Source: Myxococcales bacterium
GTDB lineage: Bacteria > Myxococcota_A > Polyangia > Fen-1088
Assembly (NCBI GenBank): GCA_003158735.1
Contig: PMLB01000123.1
Span: forward strand, 1 to 43,605
DNA length: 43,605 bases
Reading direction: 5' to 3'
Shown here: piece after piece, positions 6,340 to 17,100 of the stretch
Layout of the letters: each line of letters begins with the position of its first letter
Position numbering within the stretch: position 1 is the stretch's first letter
Program-made: the position numbers and the translations under genes
Notes under the pieces: model-generated
The model's database searches: none
What the model was told of the DNA's origin: nothing
The model's input: only the letters and a program-made list of their open reading frames with translations

Positions 6340-8598
6340 ATGTCCCCGACGTTCGATGCCAAGGCTTGGCTGGGCCAAATCACCGCGGACATGCGCGAGG
6401 CCTATGCCCGCAACCGGCGGGTGATGTCTTTTGGGGAGTACCTGACCCTGTTCGAGATCGACATGCCCCGCCAGGTGCGTTCGGCCGCGCAGTACCTGCG
6501 CGACGTATTTGATCGCTACGGGACCACCACGGTGCGCGGGCCCCGCGGCGCGCTCACCCACTGGCAGCTCTTCGACTGTCCCTGGGACCAGGGCCGCGAC
6601 AGCCTGAAAGGCCAGGAAGAGGTACAGGCTGCCGTCTACCGCCTGCTGTCAAACTTTGCGCGCCAAGGGCGCAGCAACCGACTCATCCTGCTGCATGGCC
6701 CGAATGGCAGCGCCAAGTCGACCTTCGTGTCGTGCCTGCAACGGGCCATGGAGCACTACTCGTCGCTGGATGAGGGCGCGCTTTATCGGTTCAACTGGAT
6801 TTTTCCCTCGCAGCGCTCGGGCAAGGGTGGCATCGGCTTCGGCGGAGGCCTGCCCCCTGAAAGTCGAGCTGCTGGCGAAAGCTACGCGTACCTGGAAGAC
6901 GATTTGGTCGAGGCGAAGATTGTCGACGAGCTGCGAGACCATCCCATCCTGCTCTTGCCGCGGGCGGAGCGGCGCGCTTGGATCGAGGGCAAGCTCAAGG
7001 ACCAGATCACGGCCGGTCTGCGGCCCGCGCTGGCGTTGCTCGACGGTGATCTCTCGCACCGCAATCGTCAGATCTTCGATGCACTGCTGGTTTCGTACCA
7101 GGGTGATCTCGCCAAAGTGTTGCGCCATGTGCAGGTGGAGCGATTCTTCATTTCGCGGCGCTATCGCCAGTCGCTGGCCACGGTTGAGCCGCAGCTCGCG
7201 GTTGACGCCCGGGTGCGCCCGCTGACCATGGACCGATCGCTCGCCACCCTGCCACCGGCGCTGCAGTCGCTCACGCTTTTTGAGTTCTGCGGCGAGTTGG
7301 TCGACGGTAACCGGGGGCTGCTGGATTTCGACGACCTGCTCAAGCGGCCTCTCGACGCATTCAAGTACCTCCTCGGCGTGGTGGAGGACGGAATGACATC
7401 GCTGGAAGTGGCCAGCATCGCCGTGGACACGGTGTTCTTGGCCACGGCCAACGAGAGCTACCTGGCGGCGTTCAAGGAAAGCCCCGAGTTCCAGTCTTTC
7501 AAGGGGCGCATGGAACTGGTGCGCGCGCCCTACCTGCTCGACCATCGGCTGGAGCAGCAGATTTACGACGCGCGCATGGGTGAGGCGATGGGCGCGCATT
7601 CGGACCGGCACGTGGCCCCGCACGTGACCTGGGTGGCGGCGCTGTGGGCGGTGCTCACGCGCATGAGAAAGCCCAGCCCGGAGAAATACCCCGAGGGGCT
7701 GGCTGACTTGGTCGCTCGCCTCGGCCCCGGCGACAAGGCGCGGCTGTACGCGGACGAGGCGCTTGAGTCGTTTTCGCCCGAAGAGCAGCAGCAGCTTCTG
7801 GCCGGCGTGGAGCTCATCGCCCGTGAGTCGGACAGCTACCCTCACTATGAAGGCCGTTCCGGCGCTTCGCCGCGCGAGATGACGCTGCTGCTGATGAACG
7901 CAGCCCAGAGCGCGAAGTGGAAGTGCGTTTCGCCTTTCGCCGTGCTGGAGGAACTGGAGGAGCTGGTGCGCGCGGTGAGCGTGTACGAGTTCTTGCGGCA
8001 GGAACCCATGCCCGGGGGATTTCACGACAACGGCCAGTTCATCACCCAAGTGCATGACCGCCTGATCGAGCGCATCGACGATGAGGTGCGTACCTCGATG
8101 GGCCTGGTCGACGAACGGCGCTATCTCAAGCAGTTCGAGCGTTACCTCACCCAGGTGTCCTGTTGGGTCAAGCACGAGAAGCACCACAACCCCGTGACCG
8201 GTCAGGACGAGGACGCAGACGAGGATCTCATGGCTGAGGTCGAGCGCGCGCTGCACGTGGAGGCCGGCGATGGGGGAGCCGCTGCCTTCCGGCGCGAGAT
8301 CATCGCCAAGATTGGCGCTTGGTCTCTGGACCATCGGGACCAGCGGCCTGACTATGAGCAGATTTTTCCGCGCCCCCTGGCCGAGCTGCGCGAGGCATTC
8401 TTTGCCGAGCGTCGAAAGGTGGTACGCAAGATCAACGAGGACATTCTGATCTATCTGGTCGACGGGCCGAGCCGAATGGCGCCGGATGCGGCCGCGGCGT
8501 CACGGCGGACACTGGACACGCTGCAAACGCGGTTTGGCTACTGCGAGCATTGCGCGAAGGATGCGGTGCTGGCGCTGGTTCGCAGCCGCTACAGCTAG
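6340..8598 (+). CDS. prkA: PrkA-type serine protein kinase (AAA+ fold)
   Basis: 752 residues. The PrkA AAA domain is clear: MSFGEYLTLF near 29-38, a Walker A HGPNGSAKST at 119-128 (the unusual PrkA form ending AKS), the conserved PILLLPRAERRAW region, LFEFCGELVDGNRGLLDFDDL, and DTVFLATANESY ahead of MELVRAPYLLDHRLEQQIY. The C-terminal PrkA domain follows. The usual length is about 640, so there are roughly 110 extra residues, mostly in the C-terminal half. Family members are cytosolic ATP-dependent kinases or AAA+ proteins linked to stress and stationary-phase physiology. PrkA genes often sit with DUF444 and SpoVR genes, which are absent here. No clear Shine-Dalgarno precedes ATG 6340. Confidence 0.92.
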   Translation: MSPTFDAKAWLGQITADMREAYARNRRVMSFGEYLTLFEIDMPRQVRSAAQYLRDVFDRYGTTTVRGPRGALTHWQLFDCPWDQGRDSLKGQEEVQAAVYRLLSNFARQGRSNRLILLHGPNGSAKSTFVSCLQRAMEHYSSLDEGALYRFNWIFPSQRSGKGGIGFGGGLPPESRAAGESYAYLEDDLVEAKIVDELRDHPILLLPRAERRAWIEGKLKDQITAGLRPALALLDGDLSHRNRQIFDALLVSYQGDLAKVLRHVQVERFFISRRYRQSLATVEPQLAVDARVRPLTMDRSLATLPPALQSLTLFEFCGELVDGNRGLLDFDDLLKRPLDAFKYLLGVVEDGMTSLEVASIAVDTVFLATANESYLAAFKESPEFQSFKGRMELVRAPYLLDHRLEQQIYDARMGEAMGAHSDRHVAPHVTWVAALWAVLTRMRKPSPEKYPEGLADLVARLGPGDKARLYADEALESFSPEEQQQLLAGVELIARESDSYPHYEGRSGASPREMTLLLMNAAQSAKWKCVSPFAVLEELEELVRAVSVYEFLRQEPMPGGFHDNGQFITQVHDRLIERIDDEVRTSMGLVDERRYLKQFERYLTQVSCWVKHEKHHNPVTGQDEDADEDLMAEVERALHVEAGDGGAAAFRREIIAKIGAWSLDHRDQRPDYEQIFPRPLAELREAFFAERRKVVRKINEDILIYLVDGPSRMAPDAAAASRRTLDTLQTRFGYCEHCAKDAVLALVRSRYS

Positions 8599-8601
8599 CT
8601 G

Positions 8602-9327
8602 CTAGTCCACCGTCGCGTCGTCGGCGCCACTGGCTCCGGCGTCCGGGCCACCCCCCGTGCCGCTGCCACAAGGCCCGACTATCCAGTTGCCGCCGTCGCC
8701 GTCAGCGGTGCCCGTTCCCCATTGGTTGCCAGCGTCGACATTCGCGTTCCCATAGAACAGGCCGGTGCCGGCCGAGCAAGACACGGTATCGGCAGCGTCC
8801 ATGAAGCCGAGCCAGGTGAAGGTGGGACTGACGCAAATAGCGGATCCCTCGGGCACGGCCGCGATGGCGAACGGGATCGGGGAGGCGTCGGTGCTGGCGG
8901 TCGACACGTAGCTGCCACAGAATGTCTTGATCGAGCTGCCGCTAGGTGGTTCCGGCAGCAAGGCGAATTCCCCGCGGTCTTCCGAGCTTTGGTATTGGTA
9001 CGAGCCGTAGGCATAGGCCGGTCGTGAGTCGCCAGTGAGCTGGTAGCCGGTGGTCGACGAAAGCGAGATTCTGGCGTTGGACTGGTCCAGCGCGCCCGCA
9101 AGGGATTCCGAGCTGCCGTTCAGAAAGAGAAGCCCGCCGCTGGCAGGAAGCGGGCCACTGGCTGCTTCCCTCACTGTGACATCGAGAGTTCCCATCTCGC
9201 CGGCGCCCACCATTACTCCGCGGTAGCTTCCAGGCCCACCGGATGTTGGCTTGCTGGCACAGCCCAGGAGCAACGACATGAAAGCCGCGCCAGAGAAGGC
9301 GAAATTGCGAAACGTAGAAATGTGCAT
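8602..9327 (-). CDS. Predicted lipoprotein, unknown function
   Basis: 241 residues. The signal peptide ends LLLGC, so Cys23 is the probable lipid anchor. The mature part is rich in Ser, Gly, Thr and aromatic residues, with a few cysteines (TFCGSYVS, AICVSPTF, TVSCSAG), which suggests an extracytoplasmic beta-rich fold. The C-terminus is a low-complexity Gly/Asp/Ala tail. No family is recognised. It is the last gene of the minus-strand run that contains the XPB-like helicase, 54 bp after the DUF790 gene. Its own stop is only three bases from that of prkA, so the two transcripts must overlap or end inside each other. Confidence 0.65.
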   Translation of the reverse strand: MHISTFRNFAFSGAAFMSLLLGCASKPTSGGPGSYRGVMVGAGEMGTLDVTVREAASGPLPASGGLLFLNGSSESLAGALDQSNARISLSSTTGYQLTGDSRPAYAYGSYQYQSSEDRGEFALLPEPPSGSSIKTFCGSYVSTASTDASPIPFAIAAVPEGSAICVSPTFTWLGFMDAADTVSCSAGTGLFYGNANVDAGNQWGTGTADGDGGNWIVGPCGSGTGGGPDAGASGADDATVD

Positions 9328-9381
9328 GAAGAAAACTCCTCGGAGAGGGCTGAGCCTAGCAGCCCGCGGGGGCGTGCTCCA

Positions 9382-10621
9382 TCAAGCATGAGTGGAATTC
9401 TCGGTACGCGATGCCACCTCCTGCACGCGGTCGAGCACGGCGTGGGCGTTCATCACGCGGGCATAGATGTAAAGTGCAGCCGGCAATCCCTCGTCGAGGG
9501 CCGCCTCACTGACACGCAGGTGCTTGCTGACGGCAAAGACCACAGCCTGGGGTAGCCCCTTGCGTGCCAGCTCGATGCGCTTCCAGACAGCGTCGCGGCT
9601 CCAGAAGCCGAGAACTTCTAGATAGACCGTCTGCCCGGTTTGCTCGTGCACAAACTCCAGGTCGGGCACGCACTGGCCCACGCCCGGAAGATCGAGAATC
9701 GCGTCGCACAGGGCTGGCCGCCAGGGACCGGGCAAGGCCGAAAGATCGTGGAGCAGCGCGACCACTTCCTCGGAAAACGTGCTGGTCGGATGTCTGCCAT
9801 CATTGCCGTCGAGGAATTCTCCGGCCAGCGGGCCGCGCAGAGCATAGCGTAAGGGCCGCCGCTCGCGACCCCAGCGCAAGTCGGCCTCGATGGTGAAGCG
9901 GTCGCAGGTCATCAGCGCCGGCAAGGCGAGCGCGAGCTGGAGCCCATACTTGGTCACCGACTCGAAGAGGCTGTAGGGGCCATCGATGTGAAGATGATAG
10001 CCGGCGTGCTTGGGCAGGGCTTCGATGCGATGGAGCAGCCGCAGAAACTTGAGCTTGCGGAAGAGATGGCGATAGTTTGCAGGAGCCGCGCTCCACACCG
10101 TGGCGCGCACGCTCAGCGCGCGCAGCAGGACCGCCTGGTGTTGCGCGAGATGGTGCTCGGCCAGCAAGGCTTCGGGCGCAAGCAGGCGCGCCTCGCGAAG
10201 AATATGGGCGTCGGCTAGGTCGGCAAACAGCGCGCGCTCGATGCCGTCGCTGGCCACCCTGCGTTCGGTCGCCAGCGCCGCGACAACGGCGGCGCGATCA
10301 AAGGCGGCGTGCTCGGCCTCGCGGCGCACGCTGGCGGCCCGGGTGAAGAGCGTGCGGCGCAGTTCCATCGGATCCATGGCCGCATCTGCTTCGAATTCAC
10401 AGCGGTCGAGCACCAACTTCAGCAGGCCACGAGCCAGGCGTTGCTCGCGTGGCTCCACATCCACGGCGCCGCAGGCATCCAGCAGAGTGCCGCGAGACTG
10501 ACCGACATGCGCGCGCGCCAGGTCAAGATAGGCGGTGGCCAGTTCCAGCGCGCGAGGTCGCTCACCCTCGGAAACCGGCACCACGAACAGACGGTCGCCG
10601 CGCCGGCGCACGTGCACCAGG

Positions 10622-10635
<14 letters not shown>
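9382..10635 (-). CDS. DUF790 / Bax1-like nuclease, partner of the XPB-like helicase
   Basis: 417 residues from TTG 10635. The start is chosen because the protein then opens LLTADLVHVRRRGD, as DUF790 proteins do, and GGAGG lies 10 bases upstream. It overlaps the helicase stop by 14 bp. A longer ORF reaches 10809, but its extra residues are only the shadow of the helicase gene. The C-terminal nuclease-like core is visible: PDLEF (about 324-328), then LEVLGFWSRD (about 339-348), matching the PD...E-x-x-GFW pattern of DUF790. In archaea the DUF790 protein Bax1 binds XPB helicase and acts with it as a structure-specific DNA nuclease in repair. The neighbouring helicase makes the same pairing likely here; activity is inferred. 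Confidence 0.85.
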
Positions 10636-12058
<1,423 letters not shown>

Positions 12059-12481
12059 TCAGAGAAGCTCGTCGAGCCGCTCGCACACGTATTCGACGTA
12101 ACCGCGGCATTGCGCATGCACGCGCTGGCGATATGGGCACTGCGCAGCCGGGTCGTTGAAATCTAGGCCGGTGAGGGTGAAGCAGTTGTCGCTGCCAAAA
12201 CGCGCACGAAATCCCTTCACCAGCGACTGGACTTTGCTGACCAGGACGTCGCGATCGTCGCCCAGTTTGTCGCGGCCAAAAGCGGCGCTGAGCACCAGCA
12301 CGCCGCCAGTCAGCGCCCCGCACACGGACTTGGTGCGGCTGAGCCCACCGCCAAACCCGGTGGCGATGCGTGGGATCAGGTCACTCTGGCGGCCCATGCG
12401 TTTCATCCCGGCCATGGCCACAGCCTCGGTGCAGGTCAGGCCACTGTCGAAGATTTCGACTGCCAGCTTCGTGCTCGACAT
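12059..12481 (-). CDS. C_GCAxxG_C_C family probable redox protein
   Basis: 140 residues. The spaced cysteines and glycine-rich centre of this family are present: CTEA (17-20), GFGGGLSRTKSVCGALTGG (the CGAxxG motif, centred near residue 55), then a Cys in DNCFTL and three near the C-terminus (CPYR, QCRG, VCERL). Family members are small proteins thought to be redox-active or metal-binding, often annotated as split or stand-alone components of oxidoreductases; the substrate is not known. The ATG at 12481 is 83 bp from the divergent membrane-protein gene. The stop abuts the helicase start, so it probably heads the operon with the XPB-like and DUF790 genes. A redox link to that repair pair is only positional. 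Confidence 0.85.
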   Translation of the reverse strand: MSSTKLAVEIFDSGLTCTEAVAMAGMKRMGRQSDLIPRIATGFGGGLSRTKSVCGALTGGVLVLSAAFGRDKLGDDRDVLVSKVQSLVKGFRARFGSDNCFTLTGLDFNDPAAQCPYRQRVHAQCRGYVEYVCERLDELL

Positions 12482-12564
12482 GCGCTGATGGTAGCACCGC
12501 CACGGAAATGGTCAGGCAATTCTCCTGGGCGCGGCAAACGGCTTCATGTGACATTCTCCTTCGC

Positions 12565-14073
12565 ATGCGCGCAAAGATCGTCGTCGCCGTCGCGTTGCTG
12601 CTGGGCCTGGTGGTCTGGGACTTCGCCGCGGCCACCACCTTCGTGGGTGACGACTACCTGTTCCTCGCGTTCGCGCGGCTGGAACCCAATCCGCTGCTGG
12701 CCTTCACGCGCGACATGCACGGCGGCGAATACTACCGGCCCCTGCCCATGCTGCTGTGGTGGCTGCTCAATCGGGTAGGGCAGGGGGTGCAGTGGCCGTT
12801 CGCCCTGGCGGGGTTTCTGTTGCACGCGGGGAGCGCCGCTCTGGTCGTGGCGCTGGGCCGCGGGGTTGGGTTCACGCTGCGGGTTTCCTTGGTTGCGGGC
12901 GCGCTGTTCCTGATCGCGCCGGCCCAGCGCGAAGCTGCGCTGTGGTTCGCCGCCAGCACCGATCTTCTGGCCACGGTCGCAACCCTGGCGGCCCTGGTCT
13001 GCCTGTTGCGTGCGTCGCGAGGCTGGCAAGTGGCGTCGGTCGTGCTGGCTGCGCTGGCGTATTTCTCCAAGGAAACGGCGCTGGTCTTGCCGTTGCTCGG
13101 GGTGGCGGCGAAATGGGCTGTGGATTCACGTCGGCAGCAGGCCGCGACTGAGAACACAGGGAGGAGAGGAGGGTTCACAGAGCTTCTTCGGGCGTGCGTC
13201 GCGCCGGTGGTTCCGCATATGGTTGTGGCGGGTGGGTACTTGATGGTTCGGTTCGTGGTACTGGGGGGGCTGGGCGGCGTCAACGATCCGGTTGCGCCTT
13301 GGTGGGGACGAGGCCTGCAGATGGCTGCGGGCCTGGTCCATGCGGTGACGGCCTATGCGCTTCTTCCCGAGGTTCTGGCGTGGCTTGTGGGCGGCGGGCT
13401 GTTGCTGGTCGGCGGAGTGTTTGCGGTGCGCGCCCGCGCCTGGTTCCCCATCTTGTGGACGTTGCTGGCTTTGTTGCCGCTGCCGGCGGCTGGTTGGGTG
13501 GTGGGCGCGCGCTACTACTATCTGCCTGCGGTGGGGCTGATGCTGATGCTGGCCTGGGCCGCCGAAACGCGCGGGTCGGTGGTCGTGATGGTTGTCATCG
13601 CCTTGCTGGCAGCCTTGGGTTTGGGCTCGACCGCTGCGCGCATGGGCGAAGTCCGCCGCTACCGGGCGGTCTTGGCTGCGGCCCGAGATGTCGTGGCCAA
13701 GGGTGCGCAGGCGGGGCACACGATCTTCCTGGTGCGAAACGCGGTGAAAGACCTGGACCTGGCGCTCAAGTTCACCACGCCGGCGGGCCGCTTGCCACAG
13801 CCGCTGCTGGTGATCCCCGACGTGCCCGCCTCGTTCGTCTGGATGCCCGACGCGCTTGCCGACCGCGCACGCTTTCTGCTGGCGAGGCCGCCCTTGCCGC
13901 CTGCCGGGGCCTATCGCTTTGGTGGCCAGTCCATCGTGGGTCTGGCCCGGCGCGAGGAAGCCCCGGACCTCGACGAGGTGCTCGCACGGCTGCCCGAAAT
14001 TCGCTTCATCGAGCTGGTCACGGACGGCCGCGGCCAGGTAACCGGACGGGACCGAACCGAACCGCGCCCATGA
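12565..14073 (+). CDS. Polytopic membrane protein, GT-C glycosyltransferase-like (TMTC/O-mannosyltransferase style)
   Basis: 502 residues from ATG 12565; an upstream extension of the open frame runs through the divergent gene and lacks coding character. The first segment is hydrophobic, followed by an acidic loop FVGDDYLFLAF with the DD expected at a GT-C catalytic loop. A loop with GGEYYRPLP and many further hydrophobic helices follow, with YFSKETALVLPLL (also seen in TMTC and related O-mannosyltransferase-like proteins) and VGARYYYLPAVGL. The last 120 residues are soluble. GT-C enzymes use polyprenyl-phosphate sugars on the outer face of the inner membrane. A polyprenyl-phosphate-mannose-synthase-like gene lies at 37530, but no acceptor can be named. 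Assignment to GT-C rests on the fold pattern. Confidence 0.72.
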   Translation: MRAKIVVAVALLLGLVVWDFAAATTFVGDDYLFLAFARLEPNPLLAFTRDMHGGEYYRPLPMLLWWLLNRVGQGVQWPFALAGFLLHAGSAALVVALGRGVGFTLRVSLVAGALFLIAPAQREAALWFAASTDLLATVATLAALVCLLRASRGWQVASVVLAALAYFSKETALVLPLLGVAAKWAVDSRRQQAATENTGRRGGFTELLRACVAPVVPHMVVAGGYLMVRFVVLGGLGGVNDPVAPWWGRGLQMAAGLVHAVTAYALLPEVLAWLVGGGLLLVGGVFAVRARAWFPILWTLLALLPLPAAGWVVGARYYYLPAVGLMLMLAWAAETRGSVVVMVVIALLAALGLGSTAARMGEVRRYRAVLAAARDVVAKGAQAGHTIFLVRNAVKDLDLALKFTTPAGRLPQPLLVIPDVPASFVWMPDALADRARFLLARPPLPPAGAYRFGGQSIVGLARREEAPDLDEVLARLPEIRFIELVTDGRGQVTGRDRTEPRP

Positions 14074-14084
14074 GCCCACGTGTG

Positions 14085-14108
14085 GCCACATTTCCAGCCA
14101 CATTTCCA
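14085..14108 (+). repeat. Tandem 12-bp direct repeat
   Basis: GCCACATTTCCA occurs twice without a gap, just after the stop of the GT-C-like gene and 60 bp before the diadenylate cyclase gene. It is followed by GGGCTGGCC. It could be a small regulatory or slippage repeat; nothing else supports a function. Confidence 0.5.
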
Positions 14109-14168
14109 GGGCTGGCCGTGCGCGACGGGCTGGCGTAGCATCCCGCTCCAGGAGACAACAGCAACGTC

Positions 14169-15050
14169 ATGGCAAAGGCGAGTCAGAATCACCTGGAGCT
14201 AATCAAATGCGCGGTCTCGCTGGCCCAGAAGCGAACCTTCGACCATTTGCTGTACGTGGGCGACATCCCGCTGCCCGAGGAAGTCTTCCGCGGTAAGCCG
14301 CGGGCGCGCAAGAAGTTGGTGCAGGCCGTGGTGAGCGAGGCCCAGCGCGCGGTGGTCGAGGCCACCGGCGTTCCCGTGATCCCGCTGCCTCAGTACGACC
14401 TGGGGCGGCCCGAGAAGCTGAAGCTGGCCCTGGTCAGCGGCATCGCCCGTGGGCTGTACTCCGAGGGTGACGTGGTGGTGGCCCTGCTCTCGGCTCGTCC
14501 CGTGGGCAAGCCGGATTCCATCCTGGTGGTCAATGTGGGGCCCGACGAGGAAGACGTGGGCTTCGGTTTCTTGCGCTCGGAAGGCGTGCAGCCCGAGATT
14601 CTGGAGGCGCTCATCGACCTGGCGGTCACCATCGGTGTGGAGGGCTGGGAAGGCCGGCCAGTGGGGGCGTTGTTCGTGATTGGCGACTCCAACAAGGTCA
14701 TGGAGCAGTCGCGACCGCTCAGCCTCAATCCCTTCCAGGGATACTCGGAGGACGAGCGCAACATGTTGAGCCCCGAAGTGCGCCGCGCCCTGCGCGCTTT
14801 TGCCGTGCTCGACGGCGCCTTCGTCCTGCGCGAAGACGGCGTAGTTCTGGCCGCAGGCCGCTACCTCAACTTCGACGAAAAGGATGTGCGCGTGCCCCTG
14901 GGCTTGGGTTCGCGCCACATGGCCGCCGCCGGCATGACCCACGAGACCGAAGCCATCGCTGTGGTGGTGTCACAGACATCAGGCGCCGTGCGGGTCTTCC
15001 GCCACGGCCGCGCGGTGCTCGAGGTGTCGTCGAGAATCCGGAGGTCGTAG
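14169..15050 (+). CDS. Diadenylate cyclase, DacZ-like (DisA_N domain)
   Basis: 293 residues. The C-terminal DAC domain carries VLDGAFVLREDG (DGA at 215-217) and GSRHMAAAGMTHETEAIAVVVSQTSG (247-272), the two catalytic blocks that condense two ATP into c-di-AMP. The N-terminal 110 residues form a separate alpha/beta domain, as in the archaeal DacZ type, not the membrane helices of CdaA or the helix-hairpin-helix of DisA. The RHR signature reads RHM, so the third position differs from the canonical form. An AGGAGA lies 13 bases before the ATG, a somewhat long spacing. The DNA-glycosylase-like gene starts directly after the stop, so the two are probably one operon; DisA proteins are linked to DNA damage in other bacteria. 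Activity is likely but unproven. Confidence 0.88.
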   Translation: MAKASQNHLELIKCAVSLAQKRTFDHLLYVGDIPLPEEVFRGKPRARKKLVQAVVSEAQRAVVEATGVPVIPLPQYDLGRPEKLKLALVSGIARGLYSEGDVVVALLSARPVGKPDSILVVNVGPDEEDVGFGFLRSEGVQPEILEALIDLAVTIGVEGWEGRPVGALFVIGDSNKVMEQSRPLSLNPFQGYSEDERNMLSPEVRRALRAFAVLDGAFVLREDGVVLAAGRYLNFDEKDVRVPLGLGSRHMAAAGMTHETEAIAVVVSQTSGAVRVFRHGRAVLEVSSRIRRS

Positions 15051-15821
15051 GTGCGCTTGAAGACCAACGGCACAATCGACCTGCCGATTCGGGCCAAGAG
15101 CGGCAAGAGGGTCGCGGACCTTCTCGCCGTGCTGCGTTCCATGGGCAGCGAGAAAGACCGGGCGGGCATGGCTCGCTATGGAATCAACGTCGAGAACGCT
15201 TTCGGCGTCTCGGTCTACAAGTTGCGCTGGATCGCGAAACGCCTCGGCACGGACCATGCGCTGGCGCTTGCCCTGTGGGCGACAGGAAACCACGAAGCAC
15301 GCCTGCTGGCCTGCTTTGTCGACGATCCGGCCGCGGCCAGCGAAAGTCAGCTCGAATCATGGGCACGCGACTTCGATTCGTGGGACATCTGCGACCAGGC
15401 GACCACCAGCCTGTTCGACCTGACGAAACACGCTTGGCCCAAGGCCGTCGCGTGGGCCGCACGCGACGAGGAATGGGTCAAGCGCGCTGGCTTCACGTTG
15501 ATGGCGGGGCTGGCGGTGCACGACAAGTCGGCCGGCGACCAGCGTTACCGCAAACTGCTGCCTTTGATTGCGCGTGGGGCGTTCGACGATCGCAATTTCG
15601 TCAAGAAGGCGGTCAACTGGGCCTTGCGCAACATCGGCAAGCGCAACCGGGCGCTCAACGCCGCTGCCATCGTTTGCGCGGAGAAGATCCGCGTGGCCGC
15701 CAACAAGCGCGCCGGCAGTGAACGTGGCGGCGACCCGGGAGCACGCGGCGCCCGCTGGGTAGCCGCTGACGCGCTCCGCGAACTCACGTCCGCAAAGGCA
15801 CAAGCGCGGCTCAAGGACTGA
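15051..15821 (+). CDS. DNA alkylation repair protein (AlkD-like HEAT-repeat glycosylase)
   Basis: 256 residues, mostly helical. Recognisable family parts are RYGINVENAFGVSVYKLRWIAKRLG (from about 42), DFDSWDICDQATTSLF (about 107-122), and VKKAVNWALRNIGKRN (about 183-198) with the conserved KAxxWALR. AlkD-type enzymes are all-HEAT-repeat proteins that remove bulky cationic alkylated bases from DNA. The start is GTG 15051, directly after the cyclase stop, with GGAGG six bases upstream. Its TGA is one base from the hisS stop on the other strand. The C-terminus after residue 215 is Gly/Ala/Arg-rich and less conserved. Operon linkage to the c-di-AMP synthase suggests both respond to genome damage. 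Confidence 0.88.
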   Translation: MRLKTNGTIDLPIRAKSGKRVADLLAVLRSMGSEKDRAGMARYGINVENAFGVSVYKLRWIAKRLGTDHALALALWATGNHEARLLACFVDDPAAASESQLESWARDFDSWDICDQATTSLFDLTKHAWPKAVAWAARDEEWVKRAGFTLMAGLAVHDKSAGDQRYRKLLPLIARGAFDDRNFVKKAVNWALRNIGKRNRALNAAAIVCAEKIRVAANKRAGSERGGDPGARGARWVAADALRELTSAKAQARLKD

Positions 15822-15822
15822 A

Positions 15823-17100
15823 CTAGAAGTCCACCAACTCGCGGACCTTCGCCGCCAGCTCGGCCTCGGTCACGTCGTGCTGCTGCCGCGTGCTGAGATC
15901 GCGCAGAACCAGTTTCCCGCTCTGAAGCTCGTTGTCACCGACGATGAGCGCCAGGCGTGCCTTGAGTGCGTCGGCGCGCTTGAGCTGCGACTTTAAGCTC
16001 GCCGTACGATGTTCCAGCTCGGTGCGAACGCCTTGCAGGCGCAGTCGGTGTGCCACCGGCAGGGCCCAGGCTTGGGCTTTGTCTCCCAGCACGGCGATGA
16101 AAAGCGCCAATACGGGCTCGAATTCCTCGGCCGGCTCGACCAGCGCCAGCAGGACACGTTCGATGCCGACGCCGAAACCGATGGCCGGTACCTCGGGCCC
16201 GCCCAGCGAGGACACCAGACGATCGTAGCGCCCGCCGCCGCCCAGGGTGTTCTGCGCGCCCAGATCGCCAATCTTGGCCTTCACCTCGAAGATGGTGCCG
16301 GTGTAGTAGTCGAGCCCGCGCACCAGCTTGGTGTCCACCACGCTTTGCACTCCGAGCGCGGAAAGATGGCTGCGCACGGTTTCGAAGTGCTGCTTGGATG
16401 CGTCGCCCAGAACGTCGAGCAATATCGGCGCGTGGCTGGCAAGCGCCTGGATGTCGGGGTCCTTGGAATCCAGGATGCGCAGCGGATTGGTCTGCAGGCG
16501 CTGGCGCGAGCCCTCGTCCAGTTTGTCGAGATGGTTGGAAAAGTAGCCGCGCAGGGCCTCGCGATAGCTGGCCCGTTCCTCGGGCGCGCCCAGGGTATTC
16601 ACCGCAACCTCGAGGTCGGAGGACTTGATGCCTACATCGGCCAGCAGCGCCACCAACATGGCGATCATCTCGGCGTCGACGGAAGGCGCGGCCAACCCGA
16701 ACACCTCGGCGCCGACTTGATGGAACTGGCGTAAACGGCCGCGCTGGGCGCGTTCGTGCCGGAACATGGGGCCCAGGTAGTACCAGCGGGTCACGGGCTC
16801 GCGGGTCCACTGCGAACGCGCGATGTACGCTCGCACCGCGCAGGCCGTGCCCTCGGGTCGCATGGACACCGACTGCCCGTCGCGGTCAGAGAAAGTGTAC
16901 ATCTGCTTCTCGACCACCTCGGTGTCTTCGCCCACCGAGCGCACGAAGAGCGGCGTGTACTCGAGAATCGGTGTGCGCAATTCGTGATAGGCGAACGACT
17001 CGAGCATCGAGCGCGCTTTTTCTTCGACGAATTGCCACTTCGACACCTCAGGCGGGAGGATGTCGTTCATTCCCTTGACGGTTGGCGGCAGGTCAGACAC
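15823..17100 (-). CDS. hisS: Histidyl-tRNA synthetase
   Basis: 425 residues from GTG 17100, the usual size of class II HisRS. The open frame continues to GTG 17208, but the extra 36 residues are Ala/Ser-rich low complexity, and starting there would leave only 36 bp to the divergent gene. Motifs: KGMNDILPP at the N-terminus, MRPEGT (family histidine A-region), motif 2 PMFRHERAQRGRLRQFHQ, LVRGLDYYTGTIFE (HisA box), and a C-terminal anticodon-binding domain with KAQAWALPVAHRLRLQG and LKSQLKRADALKARLALIVGDNE. It charges tRNA-His with histidine using ATP. The HisZ paralogue lacks some of these residues, so HisS is preferred. Confidence 0.95.
   Translation of the reverse strand: MSDLPPTVKGMNDILPPEVSKWQFVEEKARSMLESFAYHELRTPILEYTPLFVRSVGEDTEVVEKQMYTFSDRDGQSVSMRPEGTACAVRAYIARSQWTREPVTRWYYLGPMFRHERAQRGRLRQFHQVGAEVFGLAAPSVDAEMIAMLVALLADVGIKSSDLEVAVNTLGAPEERASYREALRGYFSNHLDKLDEGSRQRLQTNPLRILDSKDPDIQALASHAPILLDVLGDASKQHFETVRSHLSALGVQSVVDTKLVRGLDYYTGTIFEVKAKIGDLGAQNTLGGGGRYDRLVSSLGGPEVPAIGFGVGIERVLLALVEPAEEFEPVLALFIAVLGDKAQAWALPVAHRLRLQGVRTELEHRTASLKSQLKRADALKARLALIVGDNELQSGKLVLRDLSTRQQHDVTEAELAAKVRELVDF

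Noticed and set aside
6649-8334. A 561-codon minus-strand open frame opposite prkA.
   Set aside because: It has Leu/Arg/His/Gln-rich composition typical of antisense to a GC-rich gene, while prkA has all expected motifs on the plus strand.
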